Part shown: in pieces, positions 43,336-53,226 of the stretch | How positions within the stretch are numbered: the stretch's first letter is position 1 | How the letters are laid out: the number at the start of each line of letters is the position of its first letter | Source of the DNA: Gammaproteobacteria bacterium | GTDB lineage: Bacteria > Pseudomonadota > Gammaproteobacteria > Thiotrichales > Thiotrichaceae | Length of the DNA stretch: 64,000 nucleotides | Reading direction: 5' to 3' | Assembly (NCBI GenBank): GCA_018822845.1 | Contig: JAHJJD010000085.1 | Location: 1-64,000, forward strand | Program-made: the position numbers and the translations under genes | Notes under the pieces: model-generated | Told to the model about the DNA's origin: nothing | Database searches by the model: none | The model's input: the letters and a program-made list of their open reading frames with translations, nothing else

Positions 43336-45591
43336 ATGAAAGCTAAACAATTGCGTTGGTTAGCCCTGCCTTTGGCCGTGGCTGTCCAAACGGCCATGGC
43401 AGACAATCTGGTAACAGACGGTGGTTTTGAATCAGGCAGTTTACTGTGGTTAGGCTCCAGTCAGTCGACCGTGACGTTGAATTCTGCTGCCGCCTTCAGC
43501 GGACAAGGTGGGTTGCACTTGTTGTCGGCCAACAACTATTGCGTCAATGGGGCACTCTACACACTGGATGCCTCCCAATTCCAGCAAGGAACATTGTATG
43601 AGTTCGGGGCGCGTACCCGCCTTGGTAGTGGCACGGCATCGGCTGACTTGCGCTTGGGGCTGATCAAAAACGGGGCATCACCCGTATATCTGGATGGGTA
43701 TGCATCTACCAGCAAAGCTTACCCTGACCGTTGGACACGTTTATTTGGGGCTTATATTGCTGACTTCGCCCCGACTGACAGCCTGAAACTGTGTGTCAGC
43801 AGCGGAAAAAATATCCCTACCTATCTGGACGATGTGTTCGTCCGACCTTTGACTACCAGTGAAATTGGCTATCAACCCCCCGCAACGCTGGACTATGAAA
43901 ACCTGGTGCAGGCTGACGGCAACCGTTTGGTGGTTGGCAGTGCCAAAACGCCCATCCTCCTCAAAGGCATCAATATCGAAGCTTACAATTACGGTAACGA
44001 TACGCCCGGTGGAGAAGTCGCACTGGATAACTTCGGCTGGAAGAACTACGACGAAAGCTCTTTCCAGGAAATTTCCAGTTTGGGTTTCAATACCGTGCGC
44101 CTGATGATGTCCTTCGTGGTATTCGAGGACAATGCCAATCCCGGTGTTTACAAGGAAGAAGGTTGGGCGTGGCTTGACCGTAACATCCAATGGGCAAAAA
44201 AGCATAACTTGCGCCTGTTGCTCGACATGCACGAACCGCCCGGTGGCACGCAACTCCCCAATAAACTCAGCCTCACCCCAGCCAGCCAGAAGCGTCTGGA
44301 AGATTTGTGGGTGGCAATTGCCCAGCGTTACCGCAATGAACCCACCGTGCTGGGCTTTGACTTGATCAATGAGCCTTACATTCCCGACTGGTTTGCTTAT
44401 GCTCCTCAATTGATCAGTAAAATCCGTGCTGTTGACCCCAATCACCTTGTTTTCATTGAGCAGTCCTACCATCCGGCTGATCTTGGCAACAACAGCAAGC
44501 TTTACGTGTTGCCATTCCCCAATATTGTGTATGACATCCACTACTATGACACCTTTGCCAGTTCGGATAATGGCACAACCCCTTACAAGGGTAGTGTCGC
44601 CAAGTTCAAGAGTGAATTGGTCAATGAGTTTGCCCCTTTTTACGATGCAAGTACCGACAGTTTCACCGTTCCCTTGAATAGCGGCGAATACGGTGTTGTC
44701 CACCAGAAATATGCAGTGGAAAAAAATCTGGGGGCAGAACAGTGGATGAAGGATTTGTCCGCTGCGATGGATTATTACGGCATCAACCGCATGATGTTTG
44801 CCTACAGCGAAGGGCGCTTCGGGCTGTACCGTGGCTGGCATACGTATCCTGGGGAAAGCACCACCCTCAATACTTCGCTGCAAGCCCTGATACCCACTCT
44901 CAACAAGACAGTGCAGCCACCACCTCCGCCTCCACCGCCAACATCATTGCCTAATATCACCACGACCAGCTTGCCGCAAAGCACCGTTGGAACTGCTTTC
45001 TCAGCACAAGCAACGGTTACTGAAGGCACAGCCCCTTATACCTGGTCGATTGCCAGTGGCAGCTTGCCGAATGGTTTGAGCCTCAGTAGCGGTGGTCTTG
45101 TGAGTGGCACGCCCTCCACAGCGGGAACATTTACGTTCACTTTGAAAGTATCAGATAGCAAAGGCTTGAGCGACACACAGTCACTCAGTATGACCGTTAC
45201 CGCAGCCCCCCCACCACCGCCAGCCACAGGCAATGCAGATATGGCATTGACCAAATTTAAGGCAACATCCACAAAGCCGAAGGCAGGTGCTGCACTTGGC
45301 TTCAATTTTGTGCTGAAGAACAATGGCAAAGACGTGGCGAAAAATGCACGGTTTGTCTTGCCCATGCCTGCCAATACCATTTGGGTATCCGGTGCTGCGG
45401 AATGCGTCCCTTCCACCGAGGAAGTCGTGTGCAGTTTTGGCGATCTGAAAAAAGGGCAATCCCGTAACCGTTACATCTACCTGCGTCCTGCTGTGGCTGG
45501 AAGTCTGAGCCTGACAGCCGCAGTTACCTCAGACACGGGTGACGGCAAAACGGGTAACAATGCCAAAACTGTCACATTAAATGTGAAATAA
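43336..45591 (+). CDS. Secreted GH5 cellulase with carbohydrate-binding and Ig-like modules
   Basis: A 751-residue protein with a signal peptide ending TAMA. Residues ~24-175 are a CBM4/9-like module (NLVTDGGFESGSLLW, LYEFGARTRLG). Residues ~190-520 are a GH5 catalytic domain with acid/base E346 in LINEPYIPD and likely nucleophile E451 in NSGEYGVV. A PPPPPPPP linker leads to a putative Ig domain (GTAPYTWSIASGSLPNGLSL), then a second proline linker and a DUF11-like domain (FVLKNNGKDVAKNARFVLPMP). It should cut beta-1,4-glucans outside the cell. CGAGGAAG precedes the ATG at 43336. Confidence 0.9.
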   Translation: MKAKQLRWLALPLAVAVQTAMADNLVTDGGFESGSLLWLGSSQSTVTLNSAAAFSGQGGLHLLSANNYCVNGALYTLDASQFQQGTLYEFGARTRLGSGTASADLRLGLIKNGASPVYLDGYASTSKAYPDRWTRLFGAYIADFAPTDSLKLCVSSGKNIPTYLDDVFVRPLTTSEIGYQPPATLDYENLVQADGNRLVVGSAKTPILLKGINIEAYNYGNDTPGGEVALDNFGWKNYDESSFQEISSLGFNTVRLMMSFVVFEDNANPGVYKEEGWAWLDRNIQWAKKHNLRLLLDMHEPPGGTQLPNKLSLTPASQKRLEDLWVAIAQRYRNEPTVLGFDLINEPYIPDWFAYAPQLISKIRAVDPNHLVFIEQSYHPADLGNNSKLYVLPFPNIVYDIHYYDTFASSDNGTTPYKGSVAKFKSELVNEFAPFYDASTDSFTVPLNSGEYGVVHQKYAVEKNLGAEQWMKDLSAAMDYYGINRMMFAYSEGRFGLYRGWHTYPGESTTLNTSLQALIPTLNKTVQPPPPPPPPTSLPNITTTSLPQSTVGTAFSAQATVTEGTAPYTWSIASGSLPNGLSLSSGGLVSGTPSTAGTFTFTLKVSDSKGLSDTQSLSMTVTAAPPPPPATGNADMALTKFKATSTKPKAGAALGFNFVLKNNGKDVAKNARFVLPMPANTIWVSGAAECVPSTEEVVCSFGDLKKGQSRNRYIYLRPAVAGSLSLTAAVTSDTGDGKTGNNAKTVTLNVK

Positions 45592-45619
45592 GCGAGCTGG
45601 CTACTTTTACAAGAAGTTG

Positions 45620-45647
45620 GGGGAAACCGGATGGTTTCCCCTTTTTT
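45620..45647 (+). terminator. Rho-independent terminator of the GH5 gene
   Basis: GGGGAAACC (45620-45628) pairs with GGTTTCCCC (45633-45641) around 4 bases, followed by six T. It starts 28 bases after the GH5 stop. The stem is perfect and the T run clear. Confidence 0.85.
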
Positions 45648-45813
45648 GTTTGCACGGCAATCAAGATGCCACGTGCCATGATGGCGTTTTCCGGCATACA
45701 CGGTTGTGGTAGCCGAAAGGCCCAATGGTGCATGTCAACTAACCACCTGGCAAGGAGAAGGATTAGCCGGATGGCACAGGTATCCCTGCTGAATAGCCTA
45801 CGAGACTCTAACC

Positions 45814-48222
45814 TCATTTCACAAATTTACTGAGCAACCTCACGTAAGCAGCCTGATAGGTAATGGAGTTCTCACTGATCTGATAACTCTTATGGTCACG
45901 CACCGAACTATCACCCAAAGTGTTCCATGAACGGTATTTTTTTGCGGCGGGCTGACTTTTGATGTCCTCACTGGAGGTCTCATTGATCTTCACTCCTGTA
46001 ACACCATAATACTCATTCGCACCTCCAACCAGAAAACCCGGTGGCGGGCCGTAAGATGTCTTGGTCGAATCCCATAAGCTACCGTCCCGGAACCAGAGGT
46101 GGTAAAACTGGTCTACCGGGTTTTCAGCCCCATATGCCCCCATATTGGACAGATAGACCTGGCTCATAGGATTGGCACCGTGGAGGTAATGCAGGAATTG
46201 ACCAGCACCTTGTTCCAGCTCCCCCCCTTGGGACGCAAAAGCATAAACCACGGGTGCCAACAAAGTATTGCCTGCCTGGCTTTTTGCCCGGTTGGATCCC
46301 CAGGAATAAGCATCCAGATACGCCATATAAGCGTCAGTCTGCTGTTCTGCTTGTAACTTCGGGGCAAAATCGACATACGGGTTACTCAAATGTTTGAAAA
46401 AATCCTGCTGAATTTTGCTGGCGAGCACTGTGTCAGTATTTTCCAAGCTTGCATAGTACAACAGGGCATTTTGTGACTCGTAATCAATCCCATCGTATTG
46501 CAAGTAAGCATCATTGCTTAACAGACGGCTATCTGCTTGATGCTCCCGGATATAAGCATGGAATGCCCCATCCCCCGTCAGGGCATACAGGTAAATGGCG
46601 GCATTCAGGCGATTTGCCGATTGCGCATAAGCACTGTCCTCTGCTGCTGCATTAACAAAACCGGTATTATTGAAACTGGATGGAACCAAATTTTCATGGT
46701 TTGCCAACCACTGCCAGGCAAGCAAGGCCGCCGCCCTTAACTGGGTGGCATACGCCGGGTCTGATTGCCCAAAGACCTTGGCGGCATGTGCAAAAGCACC
46801 CGCAGCGGAAATGGTGGCTGATGCAGTAACAGGTGCATAACGGCGTGGCACCTGATCCTGGGCTGGGGTTGCTTGTGACCCGGACTCCGAAAAGTCCCAG
46901 GAAATTGAGGCAACCTTGTGCAAGACACCGCCATCAACTTGCTGCATTTTTAACAGCCAATCCAGTTCATAGCGCACTTCGTCCAGCAAGTCGGGGATAC
47001 CATTGCCCGATTCCGGGAAATTCCAATCATCCCCCCAGACTTGTGGTGCCTCCTCATATGCAAACAACAGCTCATGCAGGACACCATCGGCATAATTGAC
47101 GTATTTGTTGAAGTCTCCAGCATCATACCAACCGCCCGACAAGTCCAGGCTCGTCGATGGGTCAGACTGGCGGGGGTCAGATGGATTCAGCGCACGGCAA
47201 TCATTATCCATTTCAACGCCGAGGTGGGAGGCCGAATCTGCCCATGCAGTATCGGCATAAGGTGGCAGTTTGGCCATGCCAGCACGTTGGTAGAAGTAGG
47301 TTTTTACGGCTGACTTCAGGATAGGTAAATACAAACCTTCCTTAATCTCGAATGGAGCAGAAGCCAACTGATTTTGTGGGTCATAAATGTAGTAACTCCC
47401 GGCGGTATTCAGTGCCGAAAAGTCAAAATGCCAAACCTGATCACCCGATTGGGGGTCAGTTGCCCCTTGTTTCCAGGCGGTAATAGCCCCCGAATAGACA
47501 AGGCCATCATCAGCCACCCTGCGCACTTCCAGGTTCAGGGCCGGGGTATAGGGTGCGGCAGGCACATTGAAGCCAATTTTAGGATTGGAGAGTATTGCCA
47601 CCTTGCGCATGTCGGGGAGATAACCAAACTGGTCGACTTTGATCAGGTCGGTTGGCATTTTGCTAATATCGCCTGGTGGCAGCGGTGGAGGTGGAGGTGG
47701 CGGTGGCGGTGGCGGCTGGACAACCAGCTCACCAATTTTGACGAAACGGACAGCATCTGCACTGGTCGTCTCGTTATCACCCGGTTCACGCAACAGCTTT
47801 ACTGAAGCAGCACCCGCAGTAAAATCATAAGCACCCAATGTGACCCATTTACCACCCTTTTTTACGTTCTTTTGGTTGACCCGGACTGTTGTCTCACCAT
47901 TCATGTGGCTGATGGTGTAAGGTGCTTTCTTAGCCCGGTTAGGCCAATATGTCCACCAAACCTGTACCCGGTAGTGCCCACTTTCAGGCAATTCTGTACG
48001 CCAGGTAGCACTTCCGTTGCTTCTGGCATAAACAGAACTTGTGCGGAATTCTTTTTCCGCTGATGACTCATACCATGATCCGGTCGTGCTGAAGCCTGCA
48101 TCTTGATTGTCCACAACAATCCGTAATTTGGCGGCATTGGCATCTGTCACGGCGGTTAAGCCCAGCAGGCAAACACTGCCCAATATCACCCCAGACTTGG
48201 GTAAATTGTCTTTTATTTTCAT
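45814..48222 (-). CDS. Secreted GH9 endoglucanase with golvesin-like binding domain
   Basis: An 802-residue protein with a signal peptide (SVCLLGLTAVTDANA-A). Residues ~32-165 are a golvesin C-terminal-like module (IVVDNQDAGFSTTGSWYES, WWTYWPNRAKKAPYTI). A ten-proline linker follows, then a CelD-type N-terminal Ig domain (IKVDQFGYLPDMRKVAIL) and a GH9 catalytic domain. The catalytic aspartates are D367 and D370 (GGWYDAGDFNKY), and the acid E784 lies in SENSITYQAAYV. It should hydrolyse cellulose. GGGAGA precedes the ATG at 48222. The gene is convergent with GH5 and divergent from a LysR regulator. Confidence 0.92.
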   Translation of the reverse strand: MKIKDNLPKSGVILGSVCLLGLTAVTDANAAKLRIVVDNQDAGFSTTGSWYESSAEKEFRTSSVYARSNGSATWRTELPESGHYRVQVWWTYWPNRAKKAPYTISHMNGETTVRVNQKNVKKGGKWVTLGAYDFTAGAASVKLLREPGDNETTSADAVRFVKIGELVVQPPPPPPPPPPPLPPGDISKMPTDLIKVDQFGYLPDMRKVAILSNPKIGFNVPAAPYTPALNLEVRRVADDGLVYSGAITAWKQGATDPQSGDQVWHFDFSALNTAGSYYIYDPQNQLASAPFEIKEGLYLPILKSAVKTYFYQRAGMAKLPPYADTAWADSASHLGVEMDNDCRALNPSDPRQSDPSTSLDLSGGWYDAGDFNKYVNYADGVLHELLFAYEEAPQVWGDDWNFPESGNGIPDLLDEVRYELDWLLKMQQVDGGVLHKVASISWDFSESGSQATPAQDQVPRRYAPVTASATISAAGAFAHAAKVFGQSDPAYATQLRAAALLAWQWLANHENLVPSSFNNTGFVNAAAEDSAYAQSANRLNAAIYLYALTGDGAFHAYIREHQADSRLLSNDAYLQYDGIDYESQNALLYYASLENTDTVLASKIQQDFFKHLSNPYVDFAPKLQAEQQTDAYMAYLDAYSWGSNRAKSQAGNTLLAPVVYAFASQGGELEQGAGQFLHYLHGANPMSQVYLSNMGAYGAENPVDQFYHLWFRDGSLWDSTKTSYGPPPGFLVGGANEYYGVTGVKINETSSEDIKSQPAAKKYRSWNTLGDSSVRDHKSYQISENSITYQAAYVRLLSKFVK

Positions 48223-48418
48223 CAGTATAATCTCCCTTTCCAACATCTTGTCGGTTAACTCACTTCGCAAATTTTTGTTGTACTTATTATGTTACTCTTG
48301 GGGCTGTCCGTACTAGGTGGATAAACAGGAATGATATGTTCGGCTATCAGGAACAGTGATGATAACAATTTAATCTTATACTATGATGCCCAGCCCCATG
48401 CATTGGTAGAACAGGACG

Positions 48419-49324
48419 ATGATAAATGAACTTGATCTGGCTCAGCTTAAACGCTTGGCCATTTTTGCTTGCGTGGTGGAGCAGAACAGTTTTGCAAAGG
48501 CTGCTGAATACCTCGGTATAAGCCGTTCGAGTGTAAGTGAACAGGTGGCCATACTGGAAAAAGAGCTGGGAGTGCGCCTATTACAACGCACCACGCGGCA
48601 ATTAACCCTGACCCGTGAAGGTGAGGAAATTTATCCAGAAGCCAAATGCCTGCCCACACTATTGCGTAATGTGACTGAAATGGTCGGTCAGGAGCTACCC
48701 AAAGGTCTGGTCCGGATCACGTCAGCACAAGACTTCGCCATAAAATGGCTAAACCCTCGGCTACGGGCATTTCGCCGACAATACCCCGATATTTATTTTG
48801 ACCTTATCCTGAATGATAACATATTGGATTTAGTGGCAAATCAGGTTGATCTGGGGGTACGTATTGGCCCTGTGGATGATGATTCATTAATTGCCCGCCC
48901 CTTGTTTCAAGACAGACCCAAAATCGTCGCTAGTACTGCCTACCTACAACAACTCGGAACACCTAACGATATAGAAACCCTGCAACAACATGACTGGATA
49001 TTGTTATCGCAAATGAACCGGGGCAATCGCGTCACCTTGCAAAATAATGGTCAGATTCTGGATTTTATCCCTCAGCGGTTTCATGTGTGCGACGCCCCGA
49101 TGATTATGTGCGACATGATAGAGTCAGGTATGGGATTAGGCTTACATTTGGGTGTCATGTTAGAAAAAGAATTCGCTAGCGGTTCCATGCAACAGGTAAT
49201 GCCTGAATGGCACGGCGATCTGTTTACCTGCTCACTGGTATATTCGTCACGCCGCCAAATGCCGTTACGCACCCGCTGTGTGGTCAACTTTCTGGTAGAA
49301 GATGCAGACGCAGCATCACTGTAA
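48419..49324 (+). CDS. LysR-family transcriptional regulator
   Basis: A 301-residue regulator. Residues 10-65 are the winged helix (LKRLAIFACVVEQNSFAKAAEYLGISRSSVSEQVAILEKELGVRLLQRTTRQL), and residues 90-300 a periplasmic-binding-like effector domain of the CrgA/DhcR branch (VRITSAQDFAIKWLNPRLRAFRRQYPDI). It is divergent from the GH9 gene with 196 bases between, the classical place for a LysR regulator of that gene; this control is inferred. Confidence 0.88.
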   Translation: MINELDLAQLKRLAIFACVVEQNSFAKAAEYLGISRSSVSEQVAILEKELGVRLLQRTTRQLTLTREGEEIYPEAKCLPTLLRNVTEMVGQELPKGLVRITSAQDFAIKWLNPRLRAFRRQYPDIYFDLILNDNILDLVANQVDLGVRIGPVDDDSLIARPLFQDRPKIVASTAYLQQLGTPNDIETLQQHDWILLSQMNRGNRVTLQNNGQILDFIPQRFHVCDAPMIMCDMIESGMGLGLHLGVMLEKEFASGSMQQVMPEWHGDLFTCSLVYSSRRQMPLRTRCVVNFLVEDADAASL

Positions 49325-49332
49325 GATGAAGT

Positions 49333-49650
49333 AAGGAACGTGCACGAAACAACTTCCTCTGGGATGATGCCGTTGAGCGTCAGGGTAAACAACGAAGGGA
49401 GGGATTCCTCTGCTCCATGCTGATGGCTCGGCGGGTATTCCCGAATGCACCCAACCACAAGCTTGGCACCTTGGTGAACTACCTACGCCTACCCATAACC
49501 GGGCAATTCCACCGGGCGCTGGCGGATGCAGAGGCCACTGCCCACCTGTTCATCAGGATGCATGAGCGGATTCAGGAACGGCTCAACTGCCCTGCGCCAA
49601 GCTGTACGCAGCTACTGACCATACAACGACAAAAAATTGGTACTTTTTAG
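49333..49650 (+). pseudogene. C-terminal fragment of a DnaQ-like 3'-5' exonuclease
   Basis: An open frame without a proper start encodes DDAVERQGK, then LMARRVFPNAPNHKLGTLVNYLRLP and HRALADAEATAHLFI, the last part of the DEDD exonuclease fold of DNA polymerase III epsilon-like proteins (final motif H-x4-D is present). The first half with the DxE motif is missing. An ATG at 49417 could allow a 77-residue product, which would lack catalysis. Probably a remnant after a rearrangement. Confidence 0.65.
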
Positions 49651-49711
49651 GCTCAACCAAGCACACATCCATCATCAACTCCCATAGAGCTGCCAACACC
49701 GGATTTTTACA

Positions 49712-49918
49712 CTAAGCCCGCCGGGTAAACTGCATTCCGCATTGGCTACAGCTAAAACGGCCAACTACCTTCCCAAACATACGTTGCCACCATACCAACC
49801 GTGAACGCCTCACAAAACTGCCACACTCCGGGCAGGCAGCGACATTGACTACCTGAAAAGGCTTATTGGGAACAGTACGTTGAAACGGTAGCGTCAGTGC
49901 TTTTACCCGTTGACTCAT
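49712..49918 (-). CDS. Small zinc-ribbon protein
   Basis: A 68-residue protein with two CxxC pairs, CPECG at residues 29-33 and CSQCG at 57-61, separated by a basic stretch (RRSRLVWWQRMF). This is a typical zinc ribbon. The frame has no overlap with another gene. Function unknown; it may be DNA- or RNA-binding. Confidence 0.5.
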   Translation of the reverse strand: MSQRVKALTLPFQRTVPNKPFQVVNVAACPECGSFVRRSRLVWWQRMFGKVVGRFSCSQCGMQFTRRA

Positions 49919-51070
49919 GGGCGCAAATCCTTTGCTTGTCGAAAAATAGAACGGATAGATTAAATGTTAATCAGTATAGCAAATAAGCATGGCATTATTT
50001 GCTGTTAAGGCTACATTCAGTTTGCAGTAACGAAATGATTAAAACAAGGCCAGCCAACCAGACCCCATCTGTGCCGTTGACCGAACGATCTGCTAGGGAA
50101 AGTGGCGGGATTGTCCTCTTACAACCCCTGATCCCGCCAATGAGAATGCCGGGGATTTGCCCATCCCCGGCTGCTTCTCAGCAAGACCAGAAGACGGGAA
50201 CCCTCCAGCGTAAAGTATGATACGGTAACGGTGGTTTTCGTTATGTACGGATGCAGGATGCAGATTGCTCCAGGGACGGAGCTTCTTTGTCTGGAAAAAA
50301 ATAGCACCACACGGAATTCGTATGCATGGCGGCCTGAACCTGTCAGTTATCCCCAACCAGCGGGCATAAGCCTGTGGGTAACATGGGGAAACCGGATACT
50401 GCGCTTTGTGTAACAACACCTTAATCAAAATGATTAATTATTAATCATTTTGGTGTTATAGTTCCCACGTACCAAGCCTAAGCTTTCCAGAGTCAGCGAT
50501 CACCGACAACAAGCGACTCCACCATATTGCCCGATTGGTGGTCTGGAAAGCGGGTAGACCCCGGAACCACCCTGACCGGAATCTATCTGACCTGTTGGCG
50601 TAGCGGGGAATGGATCCTCTGCTGCGCTCTTGTTTGCAGGCTCTCACCAGCCCCAACACCAGAGCAACCCCCATTGCTCTTATGACACCAGCACATTCCC
50701 GAACGGTGGGCTGGCCAGACCTTCCCGCCGCAATTGCACCGCCATGGCCTGTTTGGGGCGGATGTATTTCAGGGTATCCCTGTTGATGCCCAGCTTGCTG
50801 GCTGCCATCTGCCGGTGGCTTTCATGTATGTGATAGTTTGCGAAAACGACTCATTGGTTTTTCCTCAGATTGAGGCTGTGGGGACAGCACTCTGAGGAAT
50901 ACCATTGGGTCGCGCTCACGGCAAAGCCTTGGCACTCTGACCACATTCACAGAACGTGGGTTTCTACGTTACGACTAAAAAAATGTGGCAGCTTGCATCC
51001 ATACCGACGCAAGCCCCGTATAAGCCCATACCAACCCAACATGGCAAAAAACATAACGAAGGAGTTCCCG
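49919..51070. other. Gene-poor region with fragments and palindromes
   Basis: About 1.15 kb without a convincing complete gene. It holds an AT-rich palindrome at 50426-50452 (listed separately). A minus-strand frame at about 50690-50850 encodes HRQMAASKLGINRDTLKYI followed by RPKQAMAVQLRREGL, which looks like a broken helix-turn-helix protein without a start. Other open frames have no recognisable sequence. The DnaQ-like fragment just to the left supports a history of insertion and loss here. Confidence 0.5.
50426..50452. promoter_or_regulatory. Perfect 27-base AT-rich palindrome
   Basis: Arms of 13 bases (50426-50438 and 50440-50452) are perfectly inverted around one base. The core ATGATTAATTATTAATCAT resembles a Fur-box-like or other dyad operator. 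The outer AACAC/GTGTT can pair further with a bulge. No intact gene starts within 250 bases on either side, so a target is not clear. Confidence 0.45.
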
Positions 51071-51538
51071 ATGAAGCACCCAATCACCCTGCCCGGTTTC
51101 CTGATGGGCGAATGCTGGCCTTTGGATTCATTCCTGAAACCCCTGACCTTGCTGGGTTTCCGCCTGTATGTGGCGTGGGGATTTTTCGCCTCTGGCCTGA
51201 CCAAAATCCAAAGCTGGTCAAGCACGATTTATCTGTTCGAAGATGAATACAACGTCCCGTTATTGTCGCCAGAACTGGCTGCATACCTGGGCACAGCCGC
51301 CGAACTGGTGCTGCCTGTGTTGCTCGCGCTAGGTTTACTAAGCCGCCCTGCTGCCCTTGCCTTGTTCGTCTTCAACATTGTGGCGGTCATTTCCTACCCT
51401 TACCTGTTTACGGTGGAAGGGGCAGGCGGTTTCTGGCAGCACGTGGTCTGGGGTACGATGATCTGGGTAGTGTTCGTGTTCGGCCCCGGCAAGCTGGCGC
51501 TGGATTATCCGTTGAGTAAACACCTCAGCAAGGCATGA
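51071..51538 (+). CDS. DoxX-family membrane protein
   Basis: A 155-residue protein with four membrane segments. The pattern LLGFRLYVAWGFFASGLTKIQSW, then PELAAYLGTAAELVLPVLLALGLLSRPAALAL, is that of DoxX. Related DoxD/DoxA proteins form thiosulfate:quinone oxidoreductase; other DoxX proteins act in redox stress. AAGGAG precedes the ATG at 51071. It lies upstream of a SulP gene. Confidence 0.85.
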   Translation: MKHPITLPGFLMGECWPLDSFLKPLTLLGFRLYVAWGFFASGLTKIQSWSSTIYLFEDEYNVPLLSPELAAYLGTAAELVLPVLLALGLLSRPAALALFVFNIVAVISYPYLFTVEGAGGFWQHVVWGTMIWVVFVFGPGKLALDYPLSKHLSKA

Positions 51539-51739
51539 TTGCATTTTACCGAACCGTTTCCAGCAAGCATCCAAGCGGCCTCAAATGTTTCCGTGAAGAT
51601 TACCCTGGCGCAATATTTAGCCCCACCTCGGTGGCAATAGCATCAGGGTGATGTCGCTTCCCTTGTCAGGCATCCTCCCCTAGAATCGCGGCCTTCTGCA
51701 TTTTGCCCCGCGCATTCATTCAACAATACGGACTGCACC

Positions 51740-53215
51740 ATGAAATCCTTCCAACAGGACTGGTTCGGCAATGTCAAAAATGACTTGCTGGCCGGACTCG
51801 TCGTCGCTTTGGCACTGATTCCCGAAGCCATTGCCTTTTCCATTATCGCGGGCGTTGACCCGAAAGTGGGTTTGTACGCCTCGTTCAGCATGGCAGTGGT
51901 GATTGCCATTGCGGGTGGGCGGCCCGGCATGATTTCCGCCGCTACCGGGGCGATGGCGCTGGTCATGGTCACGCTGGTGAAAGACCACGGCTTGCAATAT
52001 TTGCTGGCGGCGACCCTGTTGACCGGGGTGCTGCAAATCATGGCCGGAATGCTGCGGCTGGATTTGCTGATGCGCTTCGTGTCGCGGGCGGTGATCGTCG
52101 GCTTTGTGAATGCGCTTGCCATCCTGATTTTCATGGCGCAATTGCCGGAACTGGTGGGGCGCGGCTGGCTGGTGTATGCGATGGTGGCAGCGGGGCTGGG
52201 CATCATCTATCTGTTCCCGTATGTGACCAGGGCTGTGCCGTCACCACTGGTGGCAATCATTACCCTGAGCATTGTTTCCATTACGCTGGGGCTGGACATC
52301 CGCACGGTGGGCGACATGGGTGCACTGCCGGATAGCCTGCCGGTGTTCCTGCTGCCGGATGTGCCGCTGAACTGGGAAACGCTGGCGATCATTTTCCCGG
52401 TGTCGGTAACGCTGGCGGTGGTTGGCTTGCTGGAATCACTGATGACGGCGACGATTGTGGATGATTTGACCGATTCCACCAGCAACAAAAAGCGTGAGTG
52501 CATGGGGCAAGGTGTCGCCAATATCGCCACCGGCTTCCTCGGTGGCATGGCGGGTTGTGCCATGATTGGGCAGTCAGTGATCAACGTGAAATCCGGCGGG
52601 CGCGGGCGATTGTCTACTTTTGTGGCAGGTGTGTTCCTGCTGCTGATGATCGTGTTCATCGGCGACTGGGTGGCGCAAATCCCGATGGCGGCGCTGGTGG
52701 CGGTGATGATCATGGTATCGATCGGCACCTTCAACTGGGATTCGGTGCGCAAGCTGCGTGAACACCCGAAAAGTTTCAATGCCACCATGATTGCCACAGT
52801 GGCCGTGGTGGTGGCAACGCATGATTTGGCGCAGGGCGTGTTGGTTGGGGTGCTGCTGTCCGGTTTCTTCTTTGCCAACAAGATCGGGCGTTTCCTGTTC
52901 GTCAAATCACGTTCGGAAGACGAAGGGCGGATGCGCGTCTACGCAGTGGTCGGGCAGGTGTTCTTCGCCTCGGCGGATACGTTCATCGCCGCGTTTGATT
53001 TCAAGGACGTGCTGGACAAGGTGCAAATTGATGTCAGCCGCGCCCATTTCTGGGATTTGACGGCGGTAGGCGCACTCGACAAGGTGGTATTGAAATTCCG
53101 CCGTGAAGGGACGGAAGTGGAAGTGGTTGGCTTGAACGAAGCCAGCGCCACCATCATTGACCGTTTCGGCACCCACGACAAGGCAGGCGGCGACGACCTG
53201 CTGGCAGGCCACTAA
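51740..53215 (+). CDS. SulP-family anion permease, second copy
   Basis: A 491-residue transporter starting [45 protein letters not shown], the SulP N-terminal signature. About ten segments follow, then a shorter STAS domain (residues ~390-480, [35 protein letters not shown]). It is close to the YchM/bicarbonate-type branch in length. The universal stress gene follows after 11 bases, a pairing seen often with SulP transporters, so they are probably co-transcribed. Confidence 0.9.
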   Translation: MKSFQQDWFGNVKNDLLAGLVVALALIPEAIAFSIIAGVDPKVGLYASFSMAVVIAIAGGRPGMISAATGAMALVMVTLVKDHGLQYLLAATLLTGVLQIMAGMLRLDLLMRFVSRAVIVGFVNALAILIFMAQLPELVGRGWLVYAMVAAGLGIIYLFPYVTRAVPSPLVAIITLSIVSITLGLDIRTVGDMGALPDSLPVFLLPDVPLNWETLAIIFPVSVTLAVVGLLESLMTATIVDDLTDSTSNKKRECMGQGVANIATGFLGGMAGCAMIGQSVINVKSGGRGRLSTFVAGVFLLLMIVFIGDWVAQIPMAALVAVMIMVSIGTFNWDSVRKLREHPKSFNATMIATVAVVVATHDLAQGVLVGVLLSGFFFANKIGRFLFVKSRSEDEGRMRVYAVVGQVFFASADTFIAAFDFKDVLDKVQIDVSRAHFWDLTAVGALDKVVLKFRREGTEVEVVGLNEASATIIDRFGTHDKAGGDDLLAGH

Positions 53216-53226
53216 GGAGCAACCCC

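Noticed and set aside
43741-44883. 380-codon minus-strand frame within the GH5 gene
   Set aside because: Antisense shadow; the plus strand carries the signal peptide, catalytic glutamates and binding modules.
47670-47720. Tandem repeat of GGTGGAGGT units
   Set aside because: It simply encodes the polyproline linker of the GH9 enzyme.
50093-50674. Two minus-strand frames in the gene-poor region
   Set aside because: Low-complexity, arginine/serine-rich translations without start signals or family resemblance.
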